Shown: positions 8,729 to 16,808 of the stretch, piece by piece
Layout of the letters: each line of letters opens with the position of its first letter
Position numbering within the stretch: the first letter of the stretch is position 1
Origin: Frankia sp. AgB1.9
GTDB taxonomy: Bacteria; Actinomycetota; Actinomycetes; Frankiales; Frankiaceae
Assembly: GCF_016786355.1 (NCBI RefSeq)
Contig: NZ_JADWYX010000024.1
Coordinates: 1 to 64,000 of the forward strand
DNA length: 64,000 nt
Reading direction: 5' to 3'
Made by a program: the position numbers and the translations under genes
Notes under the pieces: generated by a model
What the model saw: the letters and a program-made list of their open reading frames with translations, nothing else
Databases searched by the model: none
Told to the model about the DNA's origin: nothing

Positions 8729-8759
8729 CGGCCTGGCCGCACCGCGCGCGGCCAGGCCG
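8729..8759 (+). terminator. Hairpin downstream of the P450
   Basis: Perfect 12-bp GC-rich arms (8729-8740, 8748-8759) with a 7-base loop begin eight bases after the stop codon. No T-run. Repeat copy B follows after 23 bases. Confidence 0.6.
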
Positions 8760-8782
8760 ACGGCCGGTCCGACGGCCGCCTT

Positions 8783-8855
8783 GATCGCCGTTTCCGCCCT
8801 GTGGTGGTCGCAAATGGGCTACGTCCACGACCGCCGGAGGGCCGAAACGGCGATC
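8783..8855. repeat. 73-bp palindromic element, copy B
   Basis: GATC-to-GATC palindrome with both arms close to consensus; the right arm ends GGGCCGAAACGGCGATC. It lies between the convergent P450 and phosphotransferase genes, after a conventional hairpin. Confidence 0.92.
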
Positions 8856-8916
8856 ATGGAGCCTCCGGGTGATCCACGAGGAGCGGCACCGGCCAGCGGC
8901 GTCCGCCGAAGGGCCG

Positions 8917-10053
8917 TCAGGACGTCAGCAGGTCCAGGGTGCCTAGGTCGCGGATGGCGGCGCAGGCGTTGGCGGCCATCGACAGGAACATCTGGTCGGA
9001 GCGCTCGGTCGGCGCGCTGGCGCTGTACATGCAGCCCAGGATGGTGATGAGCGGGCCCTGCGGCTGGCCGAGCCGGTAGTCCGTGAAGCAGTCGTCGAGC
9101 GAGTAGTCCGTGACGCCGTACTCGACCAGGGCCTCGTGGTAGGCCCCGACGAGCGCCTTCTGGTCGGTTCGGCGCAGGGCGGGCGGAAGCGCGGTCGACA
9201 GGAAGTAGGCCAGGTCGCGCCCGGGGAAACCGACCTCCAGCGACTGCCAGTCGACGGCCGTGACGTCGTCGTCGGCGGCGAACAGGAGGTTGTCGAGCCG
9301 GTAGTCGCCGTGGATCAGGGAGTGGCGCCCGGCGATGCGCCGGCCCCACCCGGACATCGCTTCGGCGGTCTGGCGCAGCGTGTCCGCGTCCTCCGGTGCC
9401 AGCATCGCCGCGAACCGCTCGACGAAGCCCGCGGTCGCGGTCACCAGCAGGCGCCCGAAGTTGGTCAGGGCTCGTTCGTCGCCGCGGCGCAGCCAGGCCA
9501 GCCCGCCGCCGGTCAGCCGGTCGTCGTTCCAGAACGATGCGTGCAGCCCGGCGAGGTTGCGGACCGCGGCGGCGGCCTGCTCGACGGTGCATCCCTCGAC
9601 CTGGCTGCCGGGTAACGCGGGGTGGGCGTCCTGGAGCACCAGGGTGAATTGGCGGGCGTCCGCCGTGATGTCGGCGCTCCAGCAGCGCGGGACCCGGATC
9701 TGGGCCGCCGGGGCGAACAGGCGGTAGAAGTTGACCTCGGTGCGGTAGCCGAGGCCGATCAGGTCCCTGACCTCGTCGGGGCCGGTTGCCATCTTGAGCA
9801 CCACGGTCCGCGGCGCGTCGTCCTCGGCGCCTGGACCGGGCCGGGCGTCGAGGACGAACCGGTAGCTGGCGCCGAGCTGGCCGGTGCCGATCGGCTCGTA
9901 CGACAGCCCGGTCACCTCGAGGTCGGTGCCGCCGGCGCGCAGCACGCTGGTCATCCATTCGGGGGTGACCTCGGCCGGGTCGTCGACCACCCAGACGCCG
10001 GGTGCCGCCTCCGCCTCGTCCAGGGGAGTGTCCGACAGGTTGCCGCTCTTCAT
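8917..10053 (-). CDS. APH/ecdysteroid-kinase-like phosphotransferase
   Basis: 378 residues of the aminoglycoside-phosphotransferase fold. The Brenner motif HGDYRLDNLLF carries the catalytic Asp, followed by the metal-binding segment VDWQSLEVG in place of the usual DxD/DFG. The N-terminal half has the beta-strand Lys region (RTVVLKMATG). Actinobacterial proteins of this branch usually sit in acyl-CoA or steroid catabolic clusters and are thought to phosphorylate small alcohols or acyl groups rather than antibiotics. ATG 10053 has a GAGGGA just upstream. 53 bp separate it from the thioesterase gene that precedes it on the same strand. Confidence 0.8.
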   Translation of the reverse strand: MKSGNLSDTPLDEAEAAPGVWVVDDPAEVTPEWMTSVLRAGGTDLEVTGLSYEPIGTGQLGASYRFVLDARPGPGAEDDAPRTVVLKMATGPDEVRDLIGLGYRTEVNFYRLFAPAAQIRVPRCWSADITADARQFTLVLQDAHPALPGSQVEGCTVEQAAAAVRNLAGLHASFWNDDRLTGGGLAWLRRGDERALTNFGRLLVTATAGFVERFAAMLAPEDADTLRQTAEAMSGWGRRIAGRHSLIHGDYRLDNLLFAADDDVTAVDWQSLEVGFPGRDLAYFLSTALPPALRRTDQKALVGAYHEALVEYGVTDYSLDDCFTDYRLGQPQGPLITILGCMYSASAPTERSDQMFLSMAANACAAIRDLGTLDLLTS

Positions 10054-10106
10054 TAGTCCCTCACCTGGGTGTTCAGCGCCGGTTGGTCACGACATTCGGC
10101 CGGAGT

Positions 10107-10778
10107 TCAGGGAGTCAGACCCGGGCCCGGCTGTTCCCGGCGCGGCGACACCGGTGGCAGCCGGGCCCGGTCGCCCTGGACCGCGTCCATCCGGGCCTCG
10201 CACAGCCGGACGTCGCCGGCCAGCAGCTCACCGGTCGAGCGGATGCGCCCGCCGTCGAGTGACCTGGTCAGCACGAAACGCAGGTCGGTGAGCACCGGGG
10301 TGGGGCGGCGGTAGCGCAGCTCCAGCCCGGCCGTCTTGCCGGCCACGCCGACGTCGCAGTTGTGGTGCTGGATCGCCGCGTCGAAGAACAGCGCCAGGAA
10401 GCCGCCGTGCACCAGGCCCGGCGGGCCCTCGTAGGCGACGGGAAAGTTGACAATGCCCGTCGCCTCGTCGCCGTCGACGACGATCTCGTACTCGGGGAAA
10501 CCCGGGTTGAACGCGCCGATGTGACGGGAGTGGTCCAGGTAGACCCGGCCGTCGCCGTCGGCCGCGGCGCCGACGCGGGGCGCCGGATCGGCCGAGGCGA
10601 GCGGCGCCAAGCGCCGCTCAGCCTCGGCCAACGCGTCGAGGAGCGCGTCCAGCTCAGGGGCCGGGTGTTCCAGCGACAGCGCGAGACCGGTGACCCGCCG
10701 TAGCCGGGCGGCGAGCTCGACCGTCTGCGCGAGGGGCGCGACGCCGAACGTCCAGCGGTCCGCGCCCGGCGTCGGCAC
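10107..10778 (-). CDS. Hotdog-fold thioesterase (PaaI/4HBT type)
   Basis: 223 residues. A 90-residue N-terminal region of unknown function precedes a single hotdog domain whose core is GPPGLVHGGFLALFFDAA, where the His-Gly-Gly turn begins the central helix. Proteins of this kind hydrolyse acyl-CoA thioesters. GTG 10778 has AGGA four bases before it. It starts six bases after the end of the upstream SDR gene, so the two are almost certainly co-transcribed. Confidence 0.82.
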   Translation of the reverse strand: MPTPGADRWTFGVAPLAQTVELAARLRRVTGLALSLEHPAPELDALLDALAEAERRLAPLASADPAPRVGAAADGDGRVYLDHSRHIGAFNPGFPEYEIVVDGDEATGIVNFPVAYEGPPGLVHGGFLALFFDAAIQHHNCDVGVAGKTAGLELRYRRPTPVLTDLRFVLTRSLDGGRIRSTGELLAGDVRLCEARMDAVQGDRARLPPVSPRREQPGPGLTP

Positions 10779-10784
10779 GTCGTC

Positions 10785-11546
10785 CTACTTCGGGGAGAAG
10801 CGCTGGCCGCCGTCGAGCCGGATGGTCGAGCCGTTGAGCATCGGGTTCTCGATGATCCCCACGGCGAGGCGGGCGTACTCCTCGGGCCGGCCCATCCGCT
10901 TCGGGAACGCCGCGTCCTTGGTCAGGACCTTCTCGAACTCCTCCGGGATCCCAGCGGTCAGACCCGTGTGGAACAGGCTCGGCGCGATCGCGTTCACCCG
11001 GATACCGAGAGAACCCAGGTCACGAGCCATCGTCAGGCACATCGCGGCCACACCACCCTTGGCGGCCGTGTAGGCGATCTGCCCGATCTGACCCTCGAAC
11101 GCGGCGATCGACGCGGTGTTGATGATCACACCGCGCTCGCCGTCCTCGTTCGGCTCCTGCTTGCTCATCTGCCAGGCGGCGAGCCGGGCCACGTTGAACG
11201 TGCCCGTCAGGTTCAGGTCGATGACCTTCTGGAACTCCTTCAACGGCAGCGGCCCCTCCTTGCTGACCGTCCGGATCGACCGGGAGCCGCCCGCGGTGTT
11301 CACCACCGCGTCGATCCCACCCAACGCGCTGGTCGCCGCGTCCAGGACGCCCTCGACGCCCTCGAAGTCCGTGACGTCGCAGACGTGGAAACTACCGCCG
11401 AGGTCATCGGCGACGGCCTGTCCGGCGCTGGTCGGCAGGTCCAGGATCGCGACCTTGCCCCCACGCGCGACGACCAGTTCCGCCGTCGCCTTGGCCATGC
11501 CCGAGGCACCACCCACGACGACCGCCCGCAGCCCCTTGAGCTCCAC
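10785..11546 (-). CDS. SDR, 3-hydroxyacyl-CoA dehydrogenase type II-like
   Basis: 253 residues in a classical short-chain dehydrogenase layout: N-terminal VVVGGASGMAKATAE for NAD binding, NTAGG, catalytic Tyr-Lys in YTAAKGG, and the C-terminal LDGGQRF. The long insertion NEDGERGVIINTASIAA and the overall pattern match HSD17B10/FadB2-like enzymes that oxidise 3-hydroxyacyl-CoA or 3-hydroxy-2-methylbutyryl-CoA. The open frame starts at 11624, but GTG 11546 has GGGAGG eight bases upstream and begins the Rossmann strand directly, so it is preferred. First gene of a likely SDR-thioesterase-kinase unit. Confidence 0.88.
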   Translation of the reverse strand: MELKGLRAVVVGGASGMAKATAELVVARGGKVAILDLPTSAGQAVADDLGGSFHVCDVTDFEGVEGVLDAATSALGGIDAVVNTAGGSRSIRTVSKEGPLPLKEFQKVIDLNLTGTFNVARLAAWQMSKQEPNEDGERGVIINTASIAAFEGQIGQIAYTAAKGGVAAMCLTMARDLGSLGIRVNAIAPSLFHTGLTAGIPEEFEKVLTKDAAFPKRMGRPEEYARLAVGIIENPMLNGSTIRLDGGQRFSPK

Positions 11547-11641
11547 GCGCCGTTCCTCCCTGCTCGGGTCCGACAGGCACGAGCGCGGGGTACCCGACCA
11601 CTCGTGGCTGACCTGCCGGAACAACTGGATCTTTCCTGCCG

Positions 11642-11666
11642 GCCGGGCGCTGGCTTGGCGCCCGGC
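11642..11666 (-). terminator. Hairpin between the tandem-hotdog gene and the SDR
   Basis: Perfect 9-bp stem (11642-11650 with 11658-11666) and a 7-base loop, about 100 bases past the stop of the minus-strand tandem-hotdog gene and before the SDR gene on the same strand. An AT-richer patch at about 11680-11700 lies just beyond it. Confidence 0.45.
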
Positions 11667-11768
11667 GGTTCTCGGTACGACGGATAAAGTATGCGTTTCC
11701 AGCTGCCCGCGCCCGGGCCGCCTCGCCCACCGGTCCGCCGGCCGGAACCCGCCGTCGGGCGGGGTCCG

Positions 11769-12656
11769 TCAGACGGGGTCGGTGAGGCGCACGGTCGCGA
11801 CGGTGCTCAGCTTGCCGACCCCGGCATCGGTGATGCGCACGACGGAGAACCGGCCGTCGCCCTCGGCCACCGCCCGCGCCGGGCCGGTCGAGATCGGCCG
11901 GAAGTACCGGACGTTCATCGCCTCCACCACGACCGGACCCGCCGCCAGCGAGGACGCGGCCTCCTCCGCGGCGAACGAGACCAGGCCGCCCTGAATCGCG
12001 CCCGTGGCGTTCAGCCCGTCGGGACGGCGCGCCATCTCGAACGTGCCGGGCACGACGGTCCGGCCACCGACCCGGTCCGCGAGCGGCTGGGCCAGGGGTG
12101 GCGGGTTGCCCCAGGCCCGCGGGAAACCCTCGGGAAACACGTCGCGCGGGTTCGGCGACGCGATGAAGGAGACGAGCGCGACCGCCAGCGGCGCGCCCGA
12201 GGCCTCGTCGTGGAACCGCGTCTCGCTGACGACCACCGTCCGGCCGACCTTCAGCAGCCGGGCGACGACGCCGATCCGGACGCCGCTGCGCGCCTGGGCG
12301 TACAGCTGGATCTCCAGGTCGAGCGTCAGCGGGATCCGGGGGCTGAGCGCCTCGCCCACGACGGTGCCGGCGATGACGTCCGCCCAGGTCGCCAGCACTG
12401 AGGTGCGCAGCGTCGACGTTCCCGGCACACACAGGTGCGGCGTCACCTGCGCGCGCCCCTGCAGGGCGCCCTCGCCGCCGGTCAGGCGCAGGCCGAGCTC
12501 GGTGACGATGTGGCTGGTCGGCGGGGCCTCGTCGTGGGCGGCCGCCCGCGCCGCCGGAACCTCGCCGCTCGCTCCGCCGGCGGGAACGGGGCTGGCGGGA
12601 ACGGCGGGGGCCGGCGCCGGGTGCGCCCCGGGCCCGGACCGTGCTGCGACGTCCAT
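11769..12656 (-). CDS. Tandem hotdog acyl-CoA thioesterase-like protein
   Basis: 295 residues. After a 45-residue Ala/Pro-rich leader come two hotdog-like halves, one built around TWADVIAGTVVGEAL and one around GLNATGAIQGGLVSFAAEEA, each followed by beta strands (RTVVVSETRFHDE; VVVEAMNVRYFRPI). Mycobacterial proteins of this type are annotated as acyl-CoA thioesterases. The frame is open to 12800, but ATG 12656 with GAGG about nine bases upstream fits best; the extra N-terminal residues would be low-complexity. The leader DNA upstream (about 12660-12690) is AT-rich and probably holds the promoter. Confidence 0.78.
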   Translation of the reverse strand: MDVAARSGPGAHPAPAPAVPASPVPAGGASGEVPAARAAAHDEAPPTSHIVTELGLRLTGGEGALQGRAQVTPHLCVPGTSTLRTSVLATWADVIAGTVVGEALSPRIPLTLDLEIQLYAQARSGVRIGVVARLLKVGRTVVVSETRFHDEASGAPLAVALVSFIASPNPRDVFPEGFPRAWGNPPPLAQPLADRVGGRTVVPGTFEMARRPDGLNATGAIQGGLVSFAAEEAASSLAAGPVVVEAMNVRYFRPISTGPARAVAEGDGRFSVVRITDAGVGKLSTVATVRLTDPV

Positions 12657-12811
12657 GGGCCAATCCTCGCATAAAGGGTTAGATATTTTCAGGCCGCCTC
12701 CGGCCGGCTCGGGCACGGCTGGGCCGCCACCGGACCCCGATCCGGAATCCATCACGTGGCGCGCACGAGCGCCTACTTTACGTTTACCTTCATGTGACAC
12801 ACAGTGACTTC

Positions 12812-13450
12812 ATGCGCTACAGCAGACTGTCTGCCGTCACGACCGGCATGATCATCGCCCTCGTCCCACTGGCCCTCGCCGGCTGCGGCTCCACCACGGA
12901 CCCGTCGGCGTCCGCCGCCACACCCTCGGCCTCGGCCTCGACGAGCTCCACGCCGTCGCCGCCGCCGGTCCTGACGGTCCCGCCCACCGTCGTGCTCACC
13001 CGGTTCGCCCGGTACAGCCAGGACGCCAAGGCCATCACCTACGACCCGGCCCGCGTCCCCGTCGACGCGGACGTAGCCGTCGTGTCGGCGCAGGCCGCCG
13101 GCCATACCGTCACCGTGCTCGCGGTCCGCGGGCTGCCACCGAACCAGCACTTCGGCGCGCACGTGCACCAGAACGCCTGCGGTCAGAGCCCCGAGGACGC
13201 CGGCTCGCACTACCAGCACCAGGTCGACCCGAAGCAGCCGTCCGTGGATCCGGCCTACGCCAACTCCCAGAACGAGATCTGGCTCGACTTCACCACGGAC
13301 TCGACCGGGTCCGCCCATTCCGACTCCACCGTCAACTGGGTCTTCGACGCCCGCCCGCACAAGTCGATCATCATTCACGCGATGCCCACCGACACCGCGC
13401 CAGGGCACGCGGGCCAGGCCGGCGACCGGCTCGCCTGCGTCGATCTCTGA
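12812..13450 (+). CDS. sodC: Cu/Zn superoxide dismutase lipoprotein
   Basis: 212 residues. Lipobox LALAGC puts the lipidated cysteine at 25, followed by a Ser/Thr/Pro linker, so the enzyme sits on the outer face of the membrane and dismutates superoxide there, as in mycobacterial SodC. Copper ligands are visible as HFGAHVHQNACG, then AGSHYQH, with a later His in IIIHAMPTD; the active-site Arg and second half-cystine are in AGDRLACVDL. The zinc loop is shorter and more divergent than in standard enzymes (DPAYANSQNE region). GTG 12794 would add six residues; ATG 12812 is preferred. No strong ribosome site is seen, so translation may be leaderless or weak. Confidence 0.82.
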   Translation: MRYSRLSAVTTGMIIALVPLALAGCGSTTDPSASAATPSASASTSSTPSPPPVLTVPPTVVLTRFARYSQDAKAITYDPARVPVDADVAVVSAQAAGHTVTVLAVRGLPPNQHFGAHVHQNACGQSPEDAGSHYQHQVDPKQPSVDPAYANSQNEIWLDFTTDSTGSAHSDSTVNWVFDARPHKSIIIHAMPTDTAPGHAGQAGDRLACVDL

Positions 13451-13483
13451 CCGGGCCCGCCGACCGTTACCTCCTGACCGGTT

Positions 13484-13520
13484 GCGGAGCCGGCGGCCCC
13501 CCTCGGGCCGCCGGCTCCGC
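13484..13520 (+). terminator. Strong hairpin terminator after sodC
   Basis: Perfect 14-bp GC-rich stem (13484-13497 with 13507-13520) and 9-base loop, 33 bases after the sodC stop. Confidence 0.65.
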
Positions 13521-13624
13521 GCGGCCGCGGTCCGGCCGCCGAGTCACGGGGCGGATCACTCGATTCGCCCACCGGCCCGCGAATCCGGGCTGATCTTCTG
13601 GGGCCCGGCTGTCAGAATCGCCTC

Positions 13625-14344
13625 GTGCTACACGGGGTTTTCTTCGATCTTGACGACACGCTCGTCGACCAGCGGACGGCGGCCGACGCGGCCGTCATCG
13701 GGTGGGCGGCCGGGCACGGCATCACCGATCCGCGGGCCAGCGAACGCTGGGCCAGCATCTCCGAGGTCCACTACGCGCGCTACCAGCAGCGGGAGATCAC
13801 CTTCACGGAGCAACGGCGCGCCCGGGTGCGCGAGTTCCTCTCGCCCACCGTGACCGACAGCGAGGCGGACACCCTCTTCGCCGGCTACCTGTCCCGCTAC
13901 CGGGCCGGCTGGGCACAGTTCGACGACGCCGTCCCGGCCCTGCGCCGGGCCCGCACGGCGGGGCTCACGGTCGCGGTCCTCACCAACGGGGACGAGGAGC
14001 ACCAGCGGCTCAAGCTGCGCGAGGTCGGCCTGGTCGGGGAGATCGACGTCCTGGTCGCCTCCTCGATGCTCCCGGTCGGGAAGCCGGACCCACGCGCCTT
14101 CGCGGGCGCGCTCGCGATCCTCGGCCTGAGCGCCGAGGAGGTGCTGATGGTCGGCGACTCGCTGCACAAGGACGTGCGGGCCGCCCTCGACGTGGGCATC
14201 AGCGCGATCCTGCTCGACCGCTACGGGGCCCATCCCGGGGTCGACGTTCCCCGGATCCGTAGCCTGCACGAGCTCTCGTTCGCCGATCGGCGCTGGGCCG
14301 CTGACGCTGTGCACGGCGACGGACGGCCGCACCCACCACGGTGA
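13625..14344 (+). CDS. HAD-superfamily phosphatase, subfamily IA
   Basis: 239 residues. Motif I FFDLDDTLVD with the nucleophilic Asp starts at residue 7, motif II is VLTNGD, motif III Lys is in GKPDPRAF, and motif IV is MVGDSLHKD. The cap inserted between motifs I and II is helical (C1), as in phosphoglycolate phosphatases and haloacid dehalogenases. Substrate unknown. The start is GTG 13625. It converges on the RibD-like gene with 21 bp between stops. Confidence 0.88.
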   Translation: MLHGVFFDLDDTLVDQRTAADAAVIGWAAGHGITDPRASERWASISEVHYARYQQREITFTEQRRARVREFLSPTVTDSEADTLFAGYLSRYRAGWAQFDDAVPALRRARTAGLTVAVLTNGDEEHQRLKLREVGLVGEIDVLVASSMLPVGKPDPRAFAGALAILGLSAEEVLMVGDSLHKDVRAALDVGISAILLDRYGAHPGVDVPRIRSLHELSFADRRWAADAVHGDGRPHPPR

Positions 14345-14365
14345 GGCTCCCCACGTCCGACGGGG

Positions 14366-14911
14366 TCAGGCGCGCGGGCCGATCACGTCGTAGCGGGCGC
14401 AGGTGAAGGACCGGTTGCGGGCGACCTCCACGAGGCGCAGGTCCAGCCGGCGCGGGAGCAGCGGGCGGCCGGCACCGAGGGTCACCGGGGCGATCGAGAC
14501 GATCACGGCGTCGAGCAGGCCCTCGTCGGCGAACTGGCCGGCGAGGTCGCCGCCGCCGACAACCCAGACGTCCTTCCCACCGGCGGCCGCCGTCGCCTCG
14601 GCGTGGACCGGCCGGATGCCGCCGCGGGCGAAGCGGATGTCCGCCCCGTCGATCGTCCGCAGGTCTCGGCTGGTCAGGACCCAGGTCGGCTGCCGGTAGT
14701 CCCAGGTGCCGCCGGTGGCGATGTGGTTGTCGAGAAGCCACTGGTACGTGGAGGAGCCCATGACCAGCGCGCCGACCTCGCCGAGGAAGTCGTCGTGGTT
14801 CATCGGGCCGGCCGGGTCGACGTCCTGGGTGAGCAGCCAGTCGAGCGAGTGGTGCTCGTCGGCGATGAAACCGTCGAGGGTCGTCGCGGTGTAGTAGGTC
14901 GTGCGGCTCAT
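14366..14911 (-). CDS. RibD/dihydrofolate-reductase-like reductase
   Basis: 181 residues of the RibD C-terminal domain family: N-terminal YYTATTLDGFIAD, GALVMGSSTYQ, and the NADPH-loop VWVVGGGDLAGQFADEGLLD. These stand-alone proteins reduce unknown pterin- or flavin-like substrates; some inactivate antifolates. ATG 14911 has AGGAG nine bases upstream. The same frame remains open and coding-like for about 50 codons further upstream, without a canonical start and ribosome site, which could mean an N-terminal extension or the remains of another gene (see findings). Confidence 0.85.
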   Translation of the reverse strand: MSRTTYYTATTLDGFIADEHHSLDWLLTQDVDPAGPMNHDDFLGEVGALVMGSSTYQWLLDNHIATGGTWDYRQPTWVLTSRDLRTIDGADIRFARGGIRPVHAEATAAAGGKDVWVVGGGDLAGQFADEGLLDAVIVSIAPVTLGAGRPLLPRRLDLRLVEVARNRSFTCARYDVIGPRA

Positions 14912-15069
14912 CGGTCGGCTGCTCCTGTGGTCTCGTCGGTGCCCCGCGTGCACGTTCGCGGACGGCCCGGGGTGTGCGGCCAGTCTGTCGAGCGTGGCCG
15001 GCTCGACGCCCGACAGATCTTGCTGCACGGCGCGCGGAACGTCGATGCCATGCCGACCCAGCAAGCTCG

Positions 15070-15091
15070 CCAATACATCTAGATGTCTTGG
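15070..15091. promoter_or_regulatory. 22-bp operator-like palindrome
   Basis: Eleven-base arms CCAATACATCT and AGATGTCTTGG match at 10 of 11 positions with no spacer, centred on a perfect 12-bp core. It lies between the divergent RibD-like and amidohydrolase genes, 75 bases before the latter. Size and symmetry suit a dimeric helix-turn-helix repressor; no regulator gene adjoins it. Confidence 0.55.
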
Positions 15092-15165
15092 CGCGGTTGC
15101 AGTAGAAACGAGGTTTGAGGGGACCGCTGCGCCGCCCCGGCCAGCCGTCCGGTGCGGAGGTGCCG

Positions 15166-16371
15166 ATGGTCCACGACGACGGTGCGGGCGGCGCGGTGTC
15201 ACGACCGGTAGACGCCGACAACCACTACTACGAGCCACTCGACGCGTTCACCCGCCATCTGGACCGCAAGCTGCGCCATCGCGCGGTGCGGGTGGTCCAG
15301 GACGGGTCGCACGCCGAGATGGTCATCGCCGGCAAGGTCAACAACTTCATCCCGAACCCGACCTTCGACCCGGTGATCGTCCCGGGCTGCCTCGACCTGC
15401 AGTTCCGCGGCCAGATCCCGGCCGGCGTCGACCCACGCAGCCTGTCGAAGGTCGAGCCCATCTCCCCCGCCTACCGGGACCGTGACGTCCGGGTCGCGAC
15501 GATGGACGCCCAGGGCCTCGACGCGGTGCTGCTGTTCCCGACGCTGGGCTGCGGCGTCGAGCAGGCGCTGACGCACGACGTGCCGGCGACGATGGCGAGC
15601 CTCACCGCGTTCAACCGCTGGCTCGAGGACGACTGGGGCTACGCCTACCAGGACCGGATCTTCGCCGCTCCGATGATCTCGCTGGCCGACCCGGTCGCCG
15701 CCGTCGCGGAGATCGACCGGGTCCTCGGGCTCGGCGCCCGGGTCGTGCACGTCCGCCCGGCGCCGGTGCCGACCGGCGGCGACCGGGGCCGGTCCCTGGG
15801 CGACCGGGCGCACGACCCGGTCTGGGCCCGGCTCGCCGAGGCGAACATCCCGGTGGCCTTCCACCTCGGCGACAGCGGCTACAACAGGACGGTCGGCGCC
15901 GCCTGGGGCGGGCCTGAGGAGTTCGCGCCGTTCCGCGCGCCGGACCCGCTCGGCAGCGTCCTCATCGCCGACCGGGCCATCCACGACACGATGGCGAGCC
16001 TGATCGTCGGCGGCGTGTTCACCCGGCATCCGACGCTGCGGGTGGCGAGCATCGAGAACGGCTCCGACTGGGTGTATCCCCTGGTCAAGGGCGTGCGCAA
16101 GCTCGCCAACCGGGCGCCGCGCCTCGTTCCCGAGGACCCGCTGGACACGCTGCGCCAGCACGTCTGGGTGACGCCGTACTACGAGGAGGACCTGCGCAAG
16201 CTGGCCGACACGATCGGGGTCGAGCGGGTGCTGTTCGGCTCCGACTGGCCGCACGGCGAGGGCCTCGCCGAGCCGGCGTCGTTCGTCGACGAGCTGGGCG
16301 CCTTCAGTCCCGACGAGGTGCACCGGATCATGCGCGCCAACTGCGCCGAGCTCATCGGCCTGCCCGGCTGA
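15166..16371 (+). CDS. Amidohydrolase-2 family metal-dependent hydrolase
   Basis: 401 residues, TIM-barrel family of ACMSD and gamma-resorcylate decarboxylase. The first metal motif is replaced by VDADNHYYEP (DxxxHxxE), the barrel carries VAFHLGDSGYN, and the C-terminal metal Asp is in LFGSDWPHGEGL, a family signature. Members decarboxylate or hydrolyse aromatic and cyclic acids. ATG 15166 has GGAGG five bases upstream and is preferred to TTG 15115. No pathway partner is adjacent on this strand; the operator-like palindrome upstream suggests inducible expression. Confidence 0.85.
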   Translation: MVHDDGAGGAVSRPVDADNHYYEPLDAFTRHLDRKLRHRAVRVVQDGSHAEMVIAGKVNNFIPNPTFDPVIVPGCLDLQFRGQIPAGVDPRSLSKVEPISPAYRDRDVRVATMDAQGLDAVLLFPTLGCGVEQALTHDVPATMASLTAFNRWLEDDWGYAYQDRIFAAPMISLADPVAAVAEIDRVLGLGARVVHVRPAPVPTGGDRGRSLGDRAHDPVWARLAEANIPVAFHLGDSGYNRTVGAAWGGPEEFAPFRAPDPLGSVLIADRAIHDTMASLIVGGVFTRHPTLRVASIENGSDWVYPLVKGVRKLANRAPRLVPEDPLDTLRQHVWVTPYYEEDLRKLADTIGVERVLFGSDWPHGEGLAEPASFVDELGAFSPDEVHRIMRANCAELIGLPG

Positions 16372-16808
16372 CGACCCAGCGCTGGCCGCCGGGTACTCGG
16401 TGGACACCGCGAGCAGCCTCGTGGTTAAGTGTCGAAACTCACTGAATGTGACGCTGGTCTCGTGGCGGGGGGGCCGTCCGGATCGCTGGGCCACACCGTC
16501 GAGGGCACGCCGCCACCCGATCCCGTCGAGCCGGGGCAGCTCCCGGGCCGTAAACCGGCCCGGGGCCGACCCGACAGGAACCCTCGGCTGGGGCGGCCGC
16601 GCTCGACCTGACTGACGAGGTCCCAATACCGAGCGTCACCGCCGACGCTGTCGCTTCTTCACCAGGTGGCAGGGCCGTTCCCTCGGCGGCAAGGCCGCGG
16701 ACGCACTCAGAACCCACTTCGAACGGGCGGAAGCTGGACCCTTCGCCGCCCGGCATACGCGCAGATTCTTGGTCGTCCATGCCGACCCACCACGAAGAAA
16801 GGGAACCG
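16372..16808. other. 437-bp gap, one hairpin
   Basis: No gene recognised. A perfect 9-bp stem with loop TAAAC at 16542-16564 could end transcription of the amidohydrolase gene, although it is about 170 bases from its stop. The last 30 bases contain the purine-rich ribosome site AAGGGA of the next gene. The remainder is GC-rich with no conserved feature that I can see. Confidence 0.5.

Noticed and set aside
8917..10053. Aminoglycoside-resistance kinase
   Set aside because: The fold matches, but the metal motif is VDWQ and the neighbours are lipid-catabolic genes; antibiotic resistance is not supported.
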